From: Selenomonadales bacterium UBA7018
GTDB lineage: Bacteria; Bacillota; Negativicutes; Selenomonadales; Selenomonadaceae
Assembly: GCA_002448305.1 (NCBI GenBank)
Contig: DJWY01000025.1
Location: 251,894 to 315,893 of the forward strand
Reading direction: 5' to 3'
Length of the DNA stretch: 64,000 bases
Shown here: positions 17,504-25,544 of the stretch, in pieces
How positions within the stretch are numbered: position 1 is the stretch's first letter
Layout of the letters: each line of letters begins with the position of its first letter
Position numbers and translations under genes: made by a program
Notes under the pieces: model-generated
Seen by the model: the letters and a program-made list of their open reading frames with translations, nothing else
Databases searched by the model: none
Told to the model about the DNA's origin: nothing

Positions 17504-18076
17504 ATGAAAATTTCGGCAGATGCACTTGACAGAGCACGAAAAGTTAAGCTAATAATATTCGACGTGGACGGCGTCTTGACTGATGGCAGATTGCAAATCG
17601 GCGAGAACGGCGAAATTTTTAAATCGTTTCATAGCCGCGACGGTTTCGGTATAACTCTTGCGCAATCTTGCGGACTTAAGACGGCAATAATCACGGGCAG
17701 GACTTCGGGCATAATTAATCGTCGCGTTGCCGAGTTGAAAATAAATTTTGCCATGCAAGGACAACTTAATAAGCGCAATGCTTACAAAAAAGTTAAGGAG
17801 CAATTCGGCTTGACGGACGAGGAAATTTGCTACATTGCTGACGATGTGGTTGATTTGCCGGTTTTCGTGCAAGTCGGATTCAAAGCGGCAGTTGCTGATG
17901 CCGCGCCGGAAGTTATCGAACGAGCGCATTTTGTCTCGAATAATTTCGGCGGACGCGGAGCCGCTCGCGAAGTCATAGAATTTATTTTGAAGGCGCAAGG
18001 TTTATGGCAGGAAATTATTGCACGATACACCACGCCCGAACTTGACGACGAAATTTCGACTTCGCTTAATCAATAA
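17504..18076 (+). CDS. kdsC: 3-deoxy-D-manno-octulosonate 8-phosphate phosphatase
   Basis: HAD-superfamily phosphatase (subclass C0, no cap) of 190 residues that removes phosphate from KDO 8-phosphate before activation and use in LPS inner core. Motif I is FDVDGVLTDGRL near residue 17, motif II is IITGRTS near 60, and the lysine and motif III region is ICYIADDVVDLPV near 110. ATG 17504 has GGAGG 6 bases upstream. Related HAD phosphatases act on other acids, but the following LPS genes make KdsC the best call. The C-terminal tail of about 25 residues is longer than in the Escherichia coli enzyme. Confidence 0.9.
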   Translation: MKISADALDRARKVKLIIFDVDGVLTDGRLQIGENGEIFKSFHSRDGFGITLAQSCGLKTAIITGRTSGIINRRVAELKINFAMQGQLNKRNAYKKVKEQFGLTDEEICYIADDVVDLPVFVQVGFKAAVADAAPEVIERAHFVSNNFGGRGAAREVIEFILKAQGLWQEIIARYTTPELDDEISTSLNQ

Positions 18077-18093
18077 AATTTCTGGAGGATAAA

Positions 18094-19020
18094 ATGCTTT
18101 ATAAAACGCTGATGTTGATGAGCAAAATAATATGCCTCTTGCCCTACGACGTGCTTTTATTTTTAGGGCGAGTGTTCGGAAATTTATATTATTTGCTTGT
18201 CAAAAAGCAGCGAGAACGAGCAGTAGCACAGATGATGCCCGCGCTTAACGTCTCGGAAAAAGAAGCGCGAAAATTAGTTCGGGCGTCGTTCGTGAATTTA
18301 GCGCGAAATATGCTAGACATTTTCTACATGCCCAATCTTAACGAAAAAAATTTATCAGAGTACATAGAGATAGACCACCTAGAAAGAATGCGGGCAGCAC
18401 TTTTGGGCGGACAAGGCGTCGTAGTTTTGACTGGGCACGTCGGAACGTGGGAGTGGTTAAGCGCGGCATTTTCTCTGAACGGAATGCCCGTCACCGCGAT
18501 AGCTAAACTGCAACCCAATGCGGAATATTCGCGGGCATTAGACGATTTGCGGGCGACAATTCATGTAGAAATTTTCAATCGCGGGACAAACGAATTAAGA
18601 GCGGCAGGACGCGCCCTAAAGGAAGGAAAAATTTTGGGCTTCCTTGCCGACCAAGACGCCGGACCCGGTGGAGCATTTATAAAATTTTTAGGAAAAACCG
18701 CTTCGACGCCATTAGGTCCCGCCGTTTTCGCAAGGCGATTCAATGCGCCAGTTTTGCCCGCATTTATTCTGCGCAAAGAAAATGGGCGGCACCTTGTCAA
18801 AATCGGCGAGATAATGCATTTCGAGGACACGGGCGACACCGACGCCGACCTTTTGCGCTTTACGGAAAAGATGACTAAAATTTTGGAAGAAGTTATCCGC
18901 GAAAATCCAACTCAATGGCTTTGGTTCCAAAAACGTTGGAACACCCCTCCCGAAATGCAAAAGACAAATAAACATCATACGGTTAAAGTCCGTAGAAAGT
19001 CTAAAGAGGAGCAATCATGA
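18094..19020 (+). CDS. lipid A late acyltransferase (LpxL/LpxM/HtrB family)
   Basis: Inner-membrane acyltransferase of 308 residues that adds a secondary acyl chain to Kdo-lipid A or a close precursor. An N-terminal hydrophobic helix is followed by the HX4D/E catalytic motif in LTGHVGTWEWLS near residue 115, by FLADQDAGPGG near 188, by STPLGPAVFARR and by the ENPTQWLWFQKRW segment near the end. All of these are characteristic of the family. The last 20 residues are rich in Lys and Arg. The TGA stop overlaps the lptC ATG (ATGA). The acyl chain used cannot be told from sequence. Confidence 0.9.
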   Translation: MLYKTLMLMSKIICLLPYDVLLFLGRVFGNLYYLLVKKQRERAVAQMMPALNVSEKEARKLVRASFVNLARNMLDIFYMPNLNEKNLSEYIEIDHLERMRAALLGGQGVVVLTGHVGTWEWLSAAFSLNGMPVTAIAKLQPNAEYSRALDDLRATIHVEIFNRGTNELRAAGRALKEGKILGFLADQDAGPGGAFIKFLGKTASTPLGPAVFARRFNAPVLPAFILRKENGRHLVKIGEIMHFEDTGDTDADLLRFTEKMTKILEEVIRENPTQWLWFQKRWNTPPEMQKTNKHHTVKVRRKSKEEQS

Positions 19021-19670
19021 GCACACGAGAAAAACTTTTAGCAGCGGTAGTAATCATTTTTTTTGTGTGCGTAGTTGTGTGGGCAGTCAGAACGACGCCT
19101 TCTGCGCCGCCGCCGATAGAAAAAGTTGAGCCGCCAACCGTCATGGAGTACGAAGGCAATACGATTGTTGAGGAAAAGGACGGACAAATAATTTGGGAGC
19201 TGACATGTTCCAAAATGAAAATCGACAGCATAACGCAAAATGCCGAACTCGACGATGTTATTTGGAAATTTTATCAGCGCGACAAAGACCCCGAAAAAAT
19301 TTGGGAACTCAAAGCGAAGAAAGGCGTTTATTATCAGGCAGAAAAATTAATTCACGTCGAAGGCGAAGTCAGCGTAACTAACAGCGACGAAGATGAACTT
19401 TTGAGCGATAATTTGGATTGGCATTTCGAGAAAAATATGTTGATTGCAAAAGATAATGTCAAGGTGACGAGCCACGACGGCGGAAAACTTTCTAGCGATA
19501 AGCTTGATTATGACGTTGCGGAGAATAAACTTATTGCGACGGGCAACGTTAAAATTTCCAAAGATGATATGCGGGCTTTCGGCGATATGGCTTATGCTGA
19601 TAGCGAATTTACACATTTCGGGCTAATGGGCAACGCCAAAATTCTAAAAGGCGTCAAAGATGAACAGTGA
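19017..19670 (+). CDS. lptC: LPS export ABC transporter periplasmic protein LptC
   Basis: Bitopic periplasmic protein of 217 residues: one N-terminal membrane helix (about 8-24, AAVVIIFFVCVVVWAV) followed by a beta-jellyroll domain. The recurring strand pattern (NAELDDVIWKFYQ, then KKGVYYQAEKLIHVEGEV, then GKLSSDKLDYDVAENKLIATGNVKI) matches the LptC/OstA fold. It receives LPS from LptB2FG and passes it to LptA. Start overlaps the acyltransferase stop by four bases. Its order before lptA and lptB is the classic one. Confidence 0.9.
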   Translation: MSTREKLLAAVVIIFFVCVVVWAVRTTPSAPPPIEKVEPPTVMEYEGNTIVEEKDGQIIWELTCSKMKIDSITQNAELDDVIWKFYQRDKDPEKIWELKAKKGVYYQAEKLIHVEGEVSVTNSDEDELLSDNLDWHFEKNMLIAKDNVKVTSHDGGKLSSDKLDYDVAENKLIATGNVKISKDDMRAFGDMAYADSEFTHFGLMGNAKILKGVKDEQ

Positions 19671-19679
19671 GGTTTTGCT

Positions 19680-20534
19680 ATGAAGAAGAAAATTTTAGCG
19701 GCGTTGACAGCGGCAATGCTTGTTAGTTCCGTAGCCTTAGCGGCGCAAAATAACGAGCCGTCCGAAGTCAATGCAGACGCAATCGAATACGATATGAATA
19801 CCGGCATTGTCACGGCTGAAGGCAACGTCCTTTTAAAACACGGCGCGACTAAGGCGACCGGACTTCACGCGCTGTTCAATGTCAACACCAAAGAGGCGCG
19901 GCTTTTAGGCAACGTAATTGTCGTCCGCGAAGATATGCGCATAACTTGCAACGCTTTGGCGAGTAACGGTCAAGGCTACATGACGGCGACCGGAAATGTT
20001 ATCGCCACGCAAAATCTTGCGCCCACTGAAAAATATCCTGAAGGCGACGTGCGCACCTTCACCAGCGAGCACATTGACTATTACCCCGATGACAGGAAAC
20101 ATTTTGTGATACCGACGGGCGGTTTTGCCGAAAGTAAAGTTGAAGGAACTTTCACCGCCGACCGTATGGAGGGCTGGATTGACGACGAACATTATATCGG
20201 CAACGGCAATGCGCATATGGTTAGCCCTGCGCGGAATATGGAAGCGGGCGGCGATAACGTCGACTATAACGGCAAGGACGCGGGCAAAGCCGTTTTGAGC
20301 GGCAACGCTTGGGCTTATCAGGACAACAATACAATTCGCGGCAATCGCTTGACGGTTTATCTTGCCGACGACGGAAATTTAAAAGCTAAGCCGAATTTTG
20401 AAATGCCGCCTATGCCGACCGCTGAAAAAGTTCCGGAACAAAAAGAATCGTCCGCGCAGGTTGAGCCAGAAAATAAATCTGCTGACGAGACAGTTGTTAT
20501 CGACCCCGAAAAAAATTCTGCTGAAGAAAAATAA
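19680..20534 (+). CDS. lptA: periplasmic LPS-bridge protein LptA (OstA-like)
   Basis: Exported protein of 284 residues with a signal peptide (KKKILAALTAAMLVSSVALA, cleavage after Ala-Leu-Ala). The mature part begins NEPSEVNADAIEYDMNTG and has repeating strands such as GIVTAEGNVLLKHGATKATG and GYMTATGNVIATQ, the LptA/OstA beta-jellyroll. It is longer than Escherichia coli LptA (185 residues), with room for a second, partial repeat, and ends in a 50-residue acidic, Lys/Glu-rich tail. It would bridge the periplasm between LptC and LptD. A terminator-like hairpin directly follows the stop. Confidence 0.87.
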   Translation: MKKKILAALTAAMLVSSVALAAQNNEPSEVNADAIEYDMNTGIVTAEGNVLLKHGATKATGLHALFNVNTKEARLLGNVIVVREDMRITCNALASNGQGYMTATGNVIATQNLAPTEKYPEGDVRTFTSEHIDYYPDDRKHFVIPTGGFAESKVEGTFTADRMEGWIDDEHYIGNGNAHMVSPARNMEAGGDNVDYNGKDAGKAVLSGNAWAYQDNNTIRGNRLTVYLADDGNLKAKPNFEMPPMPTAEKVPEQKESSAQVEPENKSADETVVIDPEKNSAEEK

Positions 20535-20550
20535 TCCGGATAAAAAAATT

Positions 20551-20583
20551 TCCCTGTCTAAATTGCGACAGGGGATTTTTTTT
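20551..20583 (+). terminator. terminator-like hairpin between lptA and lptB
   Basis: TCCCTGTC (20551-20558) pairs with GACAGGGGA (20567-20575) around an 8-base loop, followed by eight T. It should lower transcription into lptB, or lptB has its own promoter. Confidence 0.85.
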
Positions 20584-20620
20584 GCTATTATGTAGGAAAT
20601 TATTTCAGGAGCGACAAAGC

Positions 20621-21340
20621 ATGAACATAGAAGCGAGAGATTTAGTAAAATCTTTCAAAAAACGCACGGTAGTTAATAAAGTTTCGCTCAAAGTCGAAAC
20701 CGGCGAAGTAGTCGGGCTACTAGGTCCAAACGGCGCGGGCAAGACAACTTCCTTTTATATGATAGTCGGGCTTGAACGACCGGATTCGGGCGAAGTTTTC
20801 ATTTCCGACGTAAATATTTCCAAACTGCCAATGTATCGCCGCGCCGAATTGGGGATAAGTTATCTGACGCAAGAGGCGTCGATTTTCCGCAAGCTGACTG
20901 TCGAAGAAAATATTATGGCGATACTTGAGACGCTTAACCTAGACAAGCAAGCACGACGAAAACGCTTGAACGAACTTTTGCGGGAATTTAATATTCGCCA
21001 CGTCGAAAAGCGCAAAGGTACGGAGCTTTCTGGCGGCGAGCGTAGACGGGTTGAAATTGCGCGTTGCCTTGCCTTAGAGCCGAAATTTATTTTGCTTGAC
21101 GAGCCATTTGCGGGCGTCGACCCGCTAGCGGTTGCCGACATTCAGGAGATTATAAAATATCTGAAAGAACGCGGTATGGGAATTCTAATCACCGACCACA
21201 ACGTCCGCGAAACTTTGCACATTGTCGACCGCGCTTACATTCTAAACGAAGGAAAAATTTTACTTGAGGGCAATGCAGAAGAAATTGCTAACAGCGAAAT
21301 TGCTAAGAAATTTTATCTCGGTACTAACTTCACGCTATAA
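20621..21340 (+). CDS. lptB: LPS export ABC transporter ATP-binding protein LptB
   Basis: ATPase of 239 residues that drives LPS extraction with LptF/G. Walker A is GPNGAGKTT near residue 36, Q-loop YLTQEASIFRKLT near 85, ABC signature LSGGERRRVEIAR near 137, Walker B FILLDEPFAGVDP near 158, and switch His in LITDHNVRET near 195. The DEPFAGVDP and TDHNVRETL strings are typical of LptB. ATG 20621 has AGGAG 9 bases upstream; the frame is also open for 13 codons upstream inside the terminator, which is not credible. It follows a strong hairpin. Confidence 0.95.
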   Translation: MNIEARDLVKSFKKRTVVNKVSLKVETGEVVGLLGPNGAGKTTSFYMIVGLERPDSGEVFISDVNISKLPMYRRAELGISYLTQEASIFRKLTVEENIMAILETLNLDKQARRKRLNELLREFNIRHVEKRKGTELSGGERRRVEIARCLALEPKFILLDEPFAGVDPLAVADIQEIIKYLKERGMGILITDHNVRETLHIVDRAYILNEGKILLEGNAEEIANSEIAKKFYLGTNFTL

Positions 21341-21355
21341 AACGGAGGTCATTTA

Positions 21356-22450
21356 ATGCGCCCTAGAATACTTGACAGATATATTTTTCAAGAGGTCGTG
21401 TTCGCGTTTCTGTTTGCTATATGCGCGTTCACGGCGGTTTTCATTGGTTCGGGTACGCTGTTCAAAATCGCACGTTATATCACCGATTACGGCGCGAGCC
21501 TTTCATCAGTCGTAAAAATTTTTGTCTACGGCTTGCCGGCAATAATCATGTGGACTTTTCCAATGTCAATGCTATTGGCGACGCTTTTAACATTCGGGCG
21601 GCTGTCTAGTTCAAGCGAAATTACCGCTATGAAATCTTGCGGAATAAGTTTCAGCAGGATAGCCGCGCCCGCGATTGTTTTAGGAATGATAGTCACGATT
21701 ACCGCGATACTTTTTAACGAACATGTTGTGCCGTGGGCGAATACCGCTTATAACAACGTCGTCTATTACGAAATTCAAGGCAATACGGAATTGAAGTCGC
21801 AAGACCACATTATCGTTAAGGAATTTTCCGGCGACCGCATGGAGCGATTGATTTACGCCCGCGAGTACAAAGCGCAGGAAGAAATTCTGGAAGGCGTGAC
21901 AATGCAAGTTCTCAATGAAAATGGCAAAGTTACGCACGTCGAGAACGCCTCTTATGCCGAGTGGCGCGACGAGAAATGGATAATGCATGACGGCATGATT
22001 TACGATTTATCGGACGATGAGCGCACGCATACAATGAAATTCGACCAACAAATTTTACCGGTCAACGCAAGCCCGCGCCAAATCGTTCGCGAACAGAAAA
22101 AGCCCGAAGAATTGACAATGAGCGAACTCAAAGCGCAAATCGAAATCATGAAGTCGCAATACGTCAACACGAACAAATTAGAAACGGAACTTTATCAGCG
22201 CGTGACGGTGCCAATGGCAAGCTTAATCTTCGCGCTAATCGGGGTACCGCTTGGACTTCAGCCGACAAGGACGCCGTCATCAGTTGGCTTTGCTTTGAGC
22301 GTCGTGATAATTTTCCTGTACTACGCGATAATGACTTTGGCAAATGCAATCGGGCGTTCCGGAGCAATCGCGCCAATGTATGCCGTTTGGATACCTAACA
22401 TAATCGGGTTGCTATCGGGTTTCGTGCTAATTTATCGAGCGTCGAAGTGA
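21356..22450 (+). CDS. LptF/LptG family permease
   Basis: Inner-membrane permease of 364 residues in the YjgP/YjgQ family. N-terminal helix with LDRYIFQEVVFAFLFA, helices 2 and 3 with LPAIIMWTFPMSMLLATLL and the cytoplasmic coupling loop SEITAMKSCGISF near residue 90, then a periplasmic beta-jellyroll (about 115-265), and three C-terminal helices starting LYQRVTVPMASLIFALIGVP. In Escherichia coli LptF and LptG form a heterodimer; only one such gene is visible here, so it may form a homodimer or its partner lies elsewhere. Start ATG 21356 is 15 bases after lptB, with GGAGG upstream. Confidence 0.9.
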   Translation: MRPRILDRYIFQEVVFAFLFAICAFTAVFIGSGTLFKIARYITDYGASLSSVVKIFVYGLPAIIMWTFPMSMLLATLLTFGRLSSSSEITAMKSCGISFSRIAAPAIVLGMIVTITAILFNEHVVPWANTAYNNVVYYEIQGNTELKSQDHIIVKEFSGDRMERLIYAREYKAQEEILEGVTMQVLNENGKVTHVENASYAEWRDEKWIMHDGMIYDLSDDERTHTMKFDQQILPVNASPRQIVREQKKPEELTMSELKAQIEIMKSQYVNTNKLETELYQRVTVPMASLIFALIGVPLGLQPTRTPSSVGFALSVVIIFLYYAIMTLANAIGRSGAIAPMYAVWIPNIIGLLSGFVLIYRASK

Positions 22451-22459
22451 GGGTTACTT

Positions 22460-23116
22460 ATGAGGAAATTTTCAGCTGATTTGGACAGAGTGCGCGTCGA
22501 AAATCTTTACAAGTACGAAATGGAAGCCCGCGCAGATGGATTCAAATTGATAGCGGGCGTTGACGAAGCGGGGCGCGGTTCATTAGTTGGAGCGGTTATG
22601 GTCGCGGCAGTTATCCTGCCCGAAAATTTATATCTTGAACGGCTTGACGATTCTAAAAAACTTTCCGCCAAAGTTCGCGAAGTTCTTTACGACGAAATTA
22701 TTTCGGCGGCGATAAGTTGGAACGTCGTTAGCGTCGACATTGACGAGATTGACGACAAAAATATTTATAATGCGACGTTGGAAGGCATGAAACTCGCCGT
22801 TGAGGGTCTCAACGTTCAGCCCGATTTTGTCCTAACAGACGCTATGAAAGTTGAATTCGGCGAAATTAAATCTCGCTCAATTATTCACGGCGACGCTTTG
22901 TCGGCGTCCATTGCCGCCGCGTCGATTATCGCCAAAGTTACTCGCGACCGGCTTGCTGATGAATGGGCTAAATTTTATCCCGGCTACGGCTTTGAACACA
23001 ATCGCGGCTACGGAACTAAAGAACATATCGCCGCCATTGAAAGGCTTGGACCTTGCCCGCTTCACAGAAAATCTTTCAATCCCGTCAAAAGCCTTTTGGA
23101 GAAAAATCTTTCATAA
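22460..23116 (+). CDS. rnhB: ribonuclease HII
   Basis: Endonuclease of 218 residues that cuts RNA in RNA-DNA hybrids and single ribonucleotides in DNA. The catalytic region begins IAGVDEAGRGSLVGAV (Asp and Glu of the active site, near residue 33), followed by LDDSKKLS near 63, DALSASIAAASIIAKVTRD with the third acid near 143, and the C-terminal RLGPCPLHRKSF. Position 3' of lptF/G is probably incidental but the 9-base gap suggests cotranscription. An about 30-residue leader before the domain is normal for Firmicutes. Confidence 0.95.
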   Translation: MRKFSADLDRVRVENLYKYEMEARADGFKLIAGVDEAGRGSLVGAVMVAAVILPENLYLERLDDSKKLSAKVREVLYDEIISAAISWNVVSVDIDEIDDKNIYNATLEGMKLAVEGLNVQPDFVLTDAMKVEFGEIKSRSIIHGDALSASIAAASIIAKVTRDRLADEWAKFYPGYGFEHNRGYGTKEHIAAIERLGPCPLHRKSFNPVKSLLEKNLS

Positions 23117-23133
23117 AAAATTTTTTAAAACAT

Positions 23134-23162
23134 GTGCCACAAGTTTATTTTTGTGCTATAAT
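23134..23162 (+). promoter_or_regulatory. promoter of the yitT-like gene
   Basis: Extended -10 TGCTATAAT, hexamer TATAAT at 23157-23162, 34 bases before the start codon. The -35 region (GTGCCA at 23134-23139, 17-base spacer) is poor. Confidence 0.55.
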
Positions 23163-23195
23163 CCCTGCGAAATTGGAAAGGGGGAAAAAATTTTA

Positions 23196-24146
23196 ATGCG
23201 CTTAACCTCAATACTTATCAAGTGGAACCCTCTAAAGTATTTGGGGATTATGGTAGGGTGTTTAATCGCCGCCAGCTCAATCAATCTTTTCGTAGTGCCG
23301 AGCAGTTTATTAACGGGCGGCGTCACAGGCATTGCGATTATTTTTTATTTCTTAGTGGGCTTGCCAATAGGTATTCAAACACTAGCTTACAACGTGCCGC
23401 TTCTAATCGCGTCGTATAAACTTCTCGGCAAGAAATATACAGTCGATGTGGTAATCGGGACGCTAATGTTTTCTTTCGCGCTTGACGCCACAAAATTTTT
23501 AAACGGTATGTTGCCTGTCGAAGATATGATGCTTGCGTCGATTTACGGCGGAATTTTCAACGGCATTGGTTACGGAATAGTTTTCCGCATGAACGGTTCG
23601 ACCGGCGGCTTTGACATTCTCGGCGCGATTTTCAAAAGATATTATTCAATGGACATTGGCTCTGTTATCTTCGGTTTTAACTGCTTAATCGTAATCGTGG
23701 CGGGCGCATTGTTCAGCGTCAATTCCGCTATGTTTACGCTGATTTGTATGTATGCTACTTCGCAAATGACTAACAAAGTTATTGACGGTTTCAACCAACG
23801 CAAGGCAATTCTGATTATTTCCGACAAGGCGAAAGATATTGCTGACGGAATCATTGCCGATATTGGGCGCGGCGTAACTTTTCTCAACGGCGAAGGAGCT
23901 TATACTGGCGACCCGAAAAAAATTGTTATGGTCGTTGTCAGTATGACGCAAATTGCTAAGATAAAAATCGTAGTCAATACGGTTGATAAAAATGCTTTCA
24001 TGATGATTTTGGCGGCAAGTGAAGTTCAAGGGCGCGGCTTTACCCGTCCTAATCGCCAAAACGTTAAGTATCGCACTGACCAGAAAATAAATCCCGAAGT
24101 CGAGCAGAGAATTCAAGACGCTCTGGCTAAAAAGGGAGACGATTAA
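23196..24146 (+). CDS. YitT family membrane protein (DUF161 plus DUF2179)
   Basis: Predicted membrane protein of 316 residues. Five or six helices carry the conserved SLLTGGVTGIAIIFYFL near residue 45 and RMNGSTGGFDILGAIF near 135, which define the YitT N-terminal domain. The last 80 residues (GRGVTFLNGEGAYTGDPKKI and onward) are the DUF2179 domain. The molecular role of the family is not settled. ATG 23196 follows GGGGG with a 10-base gap; the frame is open further upstream but that part lies inside rnhB. A dedicated promoter precedes it. Confidence 0.9.
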   Translation: MRLTSILIKWNPLKYLGIMVGCLIAASSINLFVVPSSLLTGGVTGIAIIFYFLVGLPIGIQTLAYNVPLLIASYKLLGKKYTVDVVIGTLMFSFALDATKFLNGMLPVEDMMLASIYGGIFNGIGYGIVFRMNGSTGGFDILGAIFKRYYSMDIGSVIFGFNCLIVIVAGALFSVNSAMFTLICMYATSQMTNKVIDGFNQRKAILIISDKAKDIADGIIADIGRGVTFLNGEGAYTGDPKKIVMVVVSMTQIAKIKIVVNTVDKNAFMMILAASEVQGRGFTRPNRQNVKYRTDQKINPEVEQRIQDALAKKGDD

Positions 24147-24151
24147 ACTGC

Positions 24152-24229
24152 AATTAGGAATTTGAAATTAGGAATGTGGAATGAAAAGCAAAAATAAATT
24201 CCTAATTCATAATTCCTAGTTCTAAATTT
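24152..24229. repeat. imperfect inverted repeat in the gap after yitT
   Basis: The 184-base gap between yitT and the MBL gene contains TAGGAATT near 24155 and TTAGGAATG near 24169, answered by CCTAATT (24201) and AATTCCTA (24211). The arms pair over about 22 bases with a few mismatches and a loop of about 20 bases. It may fold as an RNA hairpin, act as a weak terminator, or be a miniature element. The rest of the gap (24230-24330) has nothing recognisable except a GAGAGG ribosome site. Confidence 0.6.
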
Positions 24230-24330
24230 ATTTTAGAAGGTGATTATCAAAAAGTTTTTAAGCGTCATTAAAGATTAGGAGCGACCGACTACACAAGAAA
24301 TAAATTCCCGGTCGAGAGAGGAAAATTTTT

Positions 24331-25065
24331 ATGGAACTTAATTATTTATTGAACAGCGGATTTATGATTCGAGACGAAAAAACTTTGCTGGTATTTGACG
24401 ACTACGAAGACCCCGCAGGGATTGTGGACGCCGCGTACGATAAAGGCGATTTCGATAGGCTTTATATCTTTGTCACTCATGCGCATTTCGACCATTTCGG
24501 CACTCATATCAGGGCTTACGCGCCCAAAACTGAACGTTATATTTTCGGTAGTGACATAAAGCATACAAAGCGCGTTAAAATGTTCCCGACGAAAAAAATC
24601 ACGTACATGAAACGCCATACGCAATGGGAAGACGACGCGATTAAAGTTTACAGCTACGACTCAACGGACGTTGGTGTTTCCTTCATTGTCGAGTTGCCGT
24701 CGGGCAAGAGGATTTATCATGCGGGCGATTTCAACTGGTGGCATTGGGCGGACGATACGCCGGAAAATATAGAGCTGGCAGAAAAATCTTTTAAGCGTCA
24801 GTTAAAGCGTCTGGAAAATACAGAGGTAGACGTAGCATTTTTCCCGGTCGACGGGCGGCTTGGAGCTTCACAGGAAAAAGGCGCGATTGAATTCGTGAAT
24901 AAAGCTAAGCCGAAAAGTTTCGTAGCAATGCACCGCGTTGATTATCCAATGTGGGAGCCTTCAGAGAATTTTTTATCGGTGGCAAAGGATATGCCGATAT
25001 GGTCTCCGACGACGCCTGGCGAAAATCGCGTTTATGACGGAAATAAATTTTGGAGGATTAATTAA
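24331..25065 (+). CDS. MBL-fold metallo-hydrolase
   Basis: Cytoplasmic metallo-beta-lactamase-fold protein of 244 residues. The metal motif HAHFDHFGTH lies near residue 50, IYHAGDFNWWHW near 130 supplies the third His and the bridging Asp, and FVAMHRVDYP near 198 carries the last His. The acidic FFPVDGRLGASQ segment near 170 is typical of the UlaG-like or Zn-dependent hydrolase subgroup. Substrate unknown. The start ATG follows GAGAGG. It overlaps greA by one base, so the two are coupled. Confidence 0.85.
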   Translation: MELNYLLNSGFMIRDEKTLLVFDDYEDPAGIVDAAYDKGDFDRLYIFVTHAHFDHFGTHIRAYAPKTERYIFGSDIKHTKRVKMFPTKKITYMKRHTQWEDDAIKVYSYDSTDVGVSFIVELPSGKRIYHAGDFNWWHWADDTPENIELAEKSFKRQLKRLENTEVDVAFFPVDGRLGASQEKGAIEFVNKAKPKSFVAMHRVDYPMWEPSENFLSVAKDMPIWSPTTPGENRVYDGNKFWRIN

Positions 25066-25535
25066 TGGCGGAAAAGAAAACGCTTCTAACTCAAGAAGGC
25101 TATAATAAACTTGTCGAAAAGTTAGATTACATGAAGAGCGTACGCCGCATGGAAGTTTCAGAGCGGCTCAAGGCGGCAATCGCTTTGGGCGATATAAGCG
25201 AGAACTCCGAATACGACGACGCGAAGAATGAACAGGGCAGGCTTGAAGGCGAAATCAGCGAGCTTGAAGCAAAACTGCGAAACAGTGAAATAATTCAAGC
25301 GGCGGCGAGTACGGGCACGGTTATTATCGGCAGCACGGTAACTATTCGCGACATTGAGCTTGATGAAATTGCAACTTATATGATAGTCGGCTCGACGGAG
25401 GCTGACCCCGATAACAATAAAATTTCGGACGAATCGCCGCTCGGAGCCGCTATCCTTGACAAGAGCGCAGGTACAATCGTTCAAGTTCATGCGCCGGTAG
25501 GCGTCCTTGAGTTTGAAATTTTGGACGTTAAGTGA
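25065..25535 (+). CDS. greA: transcription elongation factor GreA
   Basis: RNA polymerase-binding factor of 156 residues that rescues backtracked complexes by stimulating transcript cleavage. The N-terminal coiled coil (about 1-75) includes LTQEGYNKLVEKLDYMK and the tip acids in ALGDISENSEYDDAKNEQ. The C-terminal FKBP-like part has VTIRDIELDEIATYMIVG, then SPLGAAILDKSAGTIVQV. Length and motifs are standard. ATG shares a base with the TAA of the MBL gene (TAATG). Confidence 0.95.
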   Translation: MAEKKTLLTQEGYNKLVEKLDYMKSVRRMEVSERLKAAIALGDISENSEYDDAKNEQGRLEGEISELEAKLRNSEIIQAAASTGTVIIGSTVTIRDIELDEIATYMIVGSTEADPDNNKISDESPLGAAILDKSAGTIVQVHAPVGVLEFEILDVK

Positions 25536-25544
25536 GGGCTTATC

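Noticed and set aside
24152..24229. CRISPR array
   Set aside because: Only two imperfect motif copies per arm in opposite orientation; no regular spacers and no cas genes.
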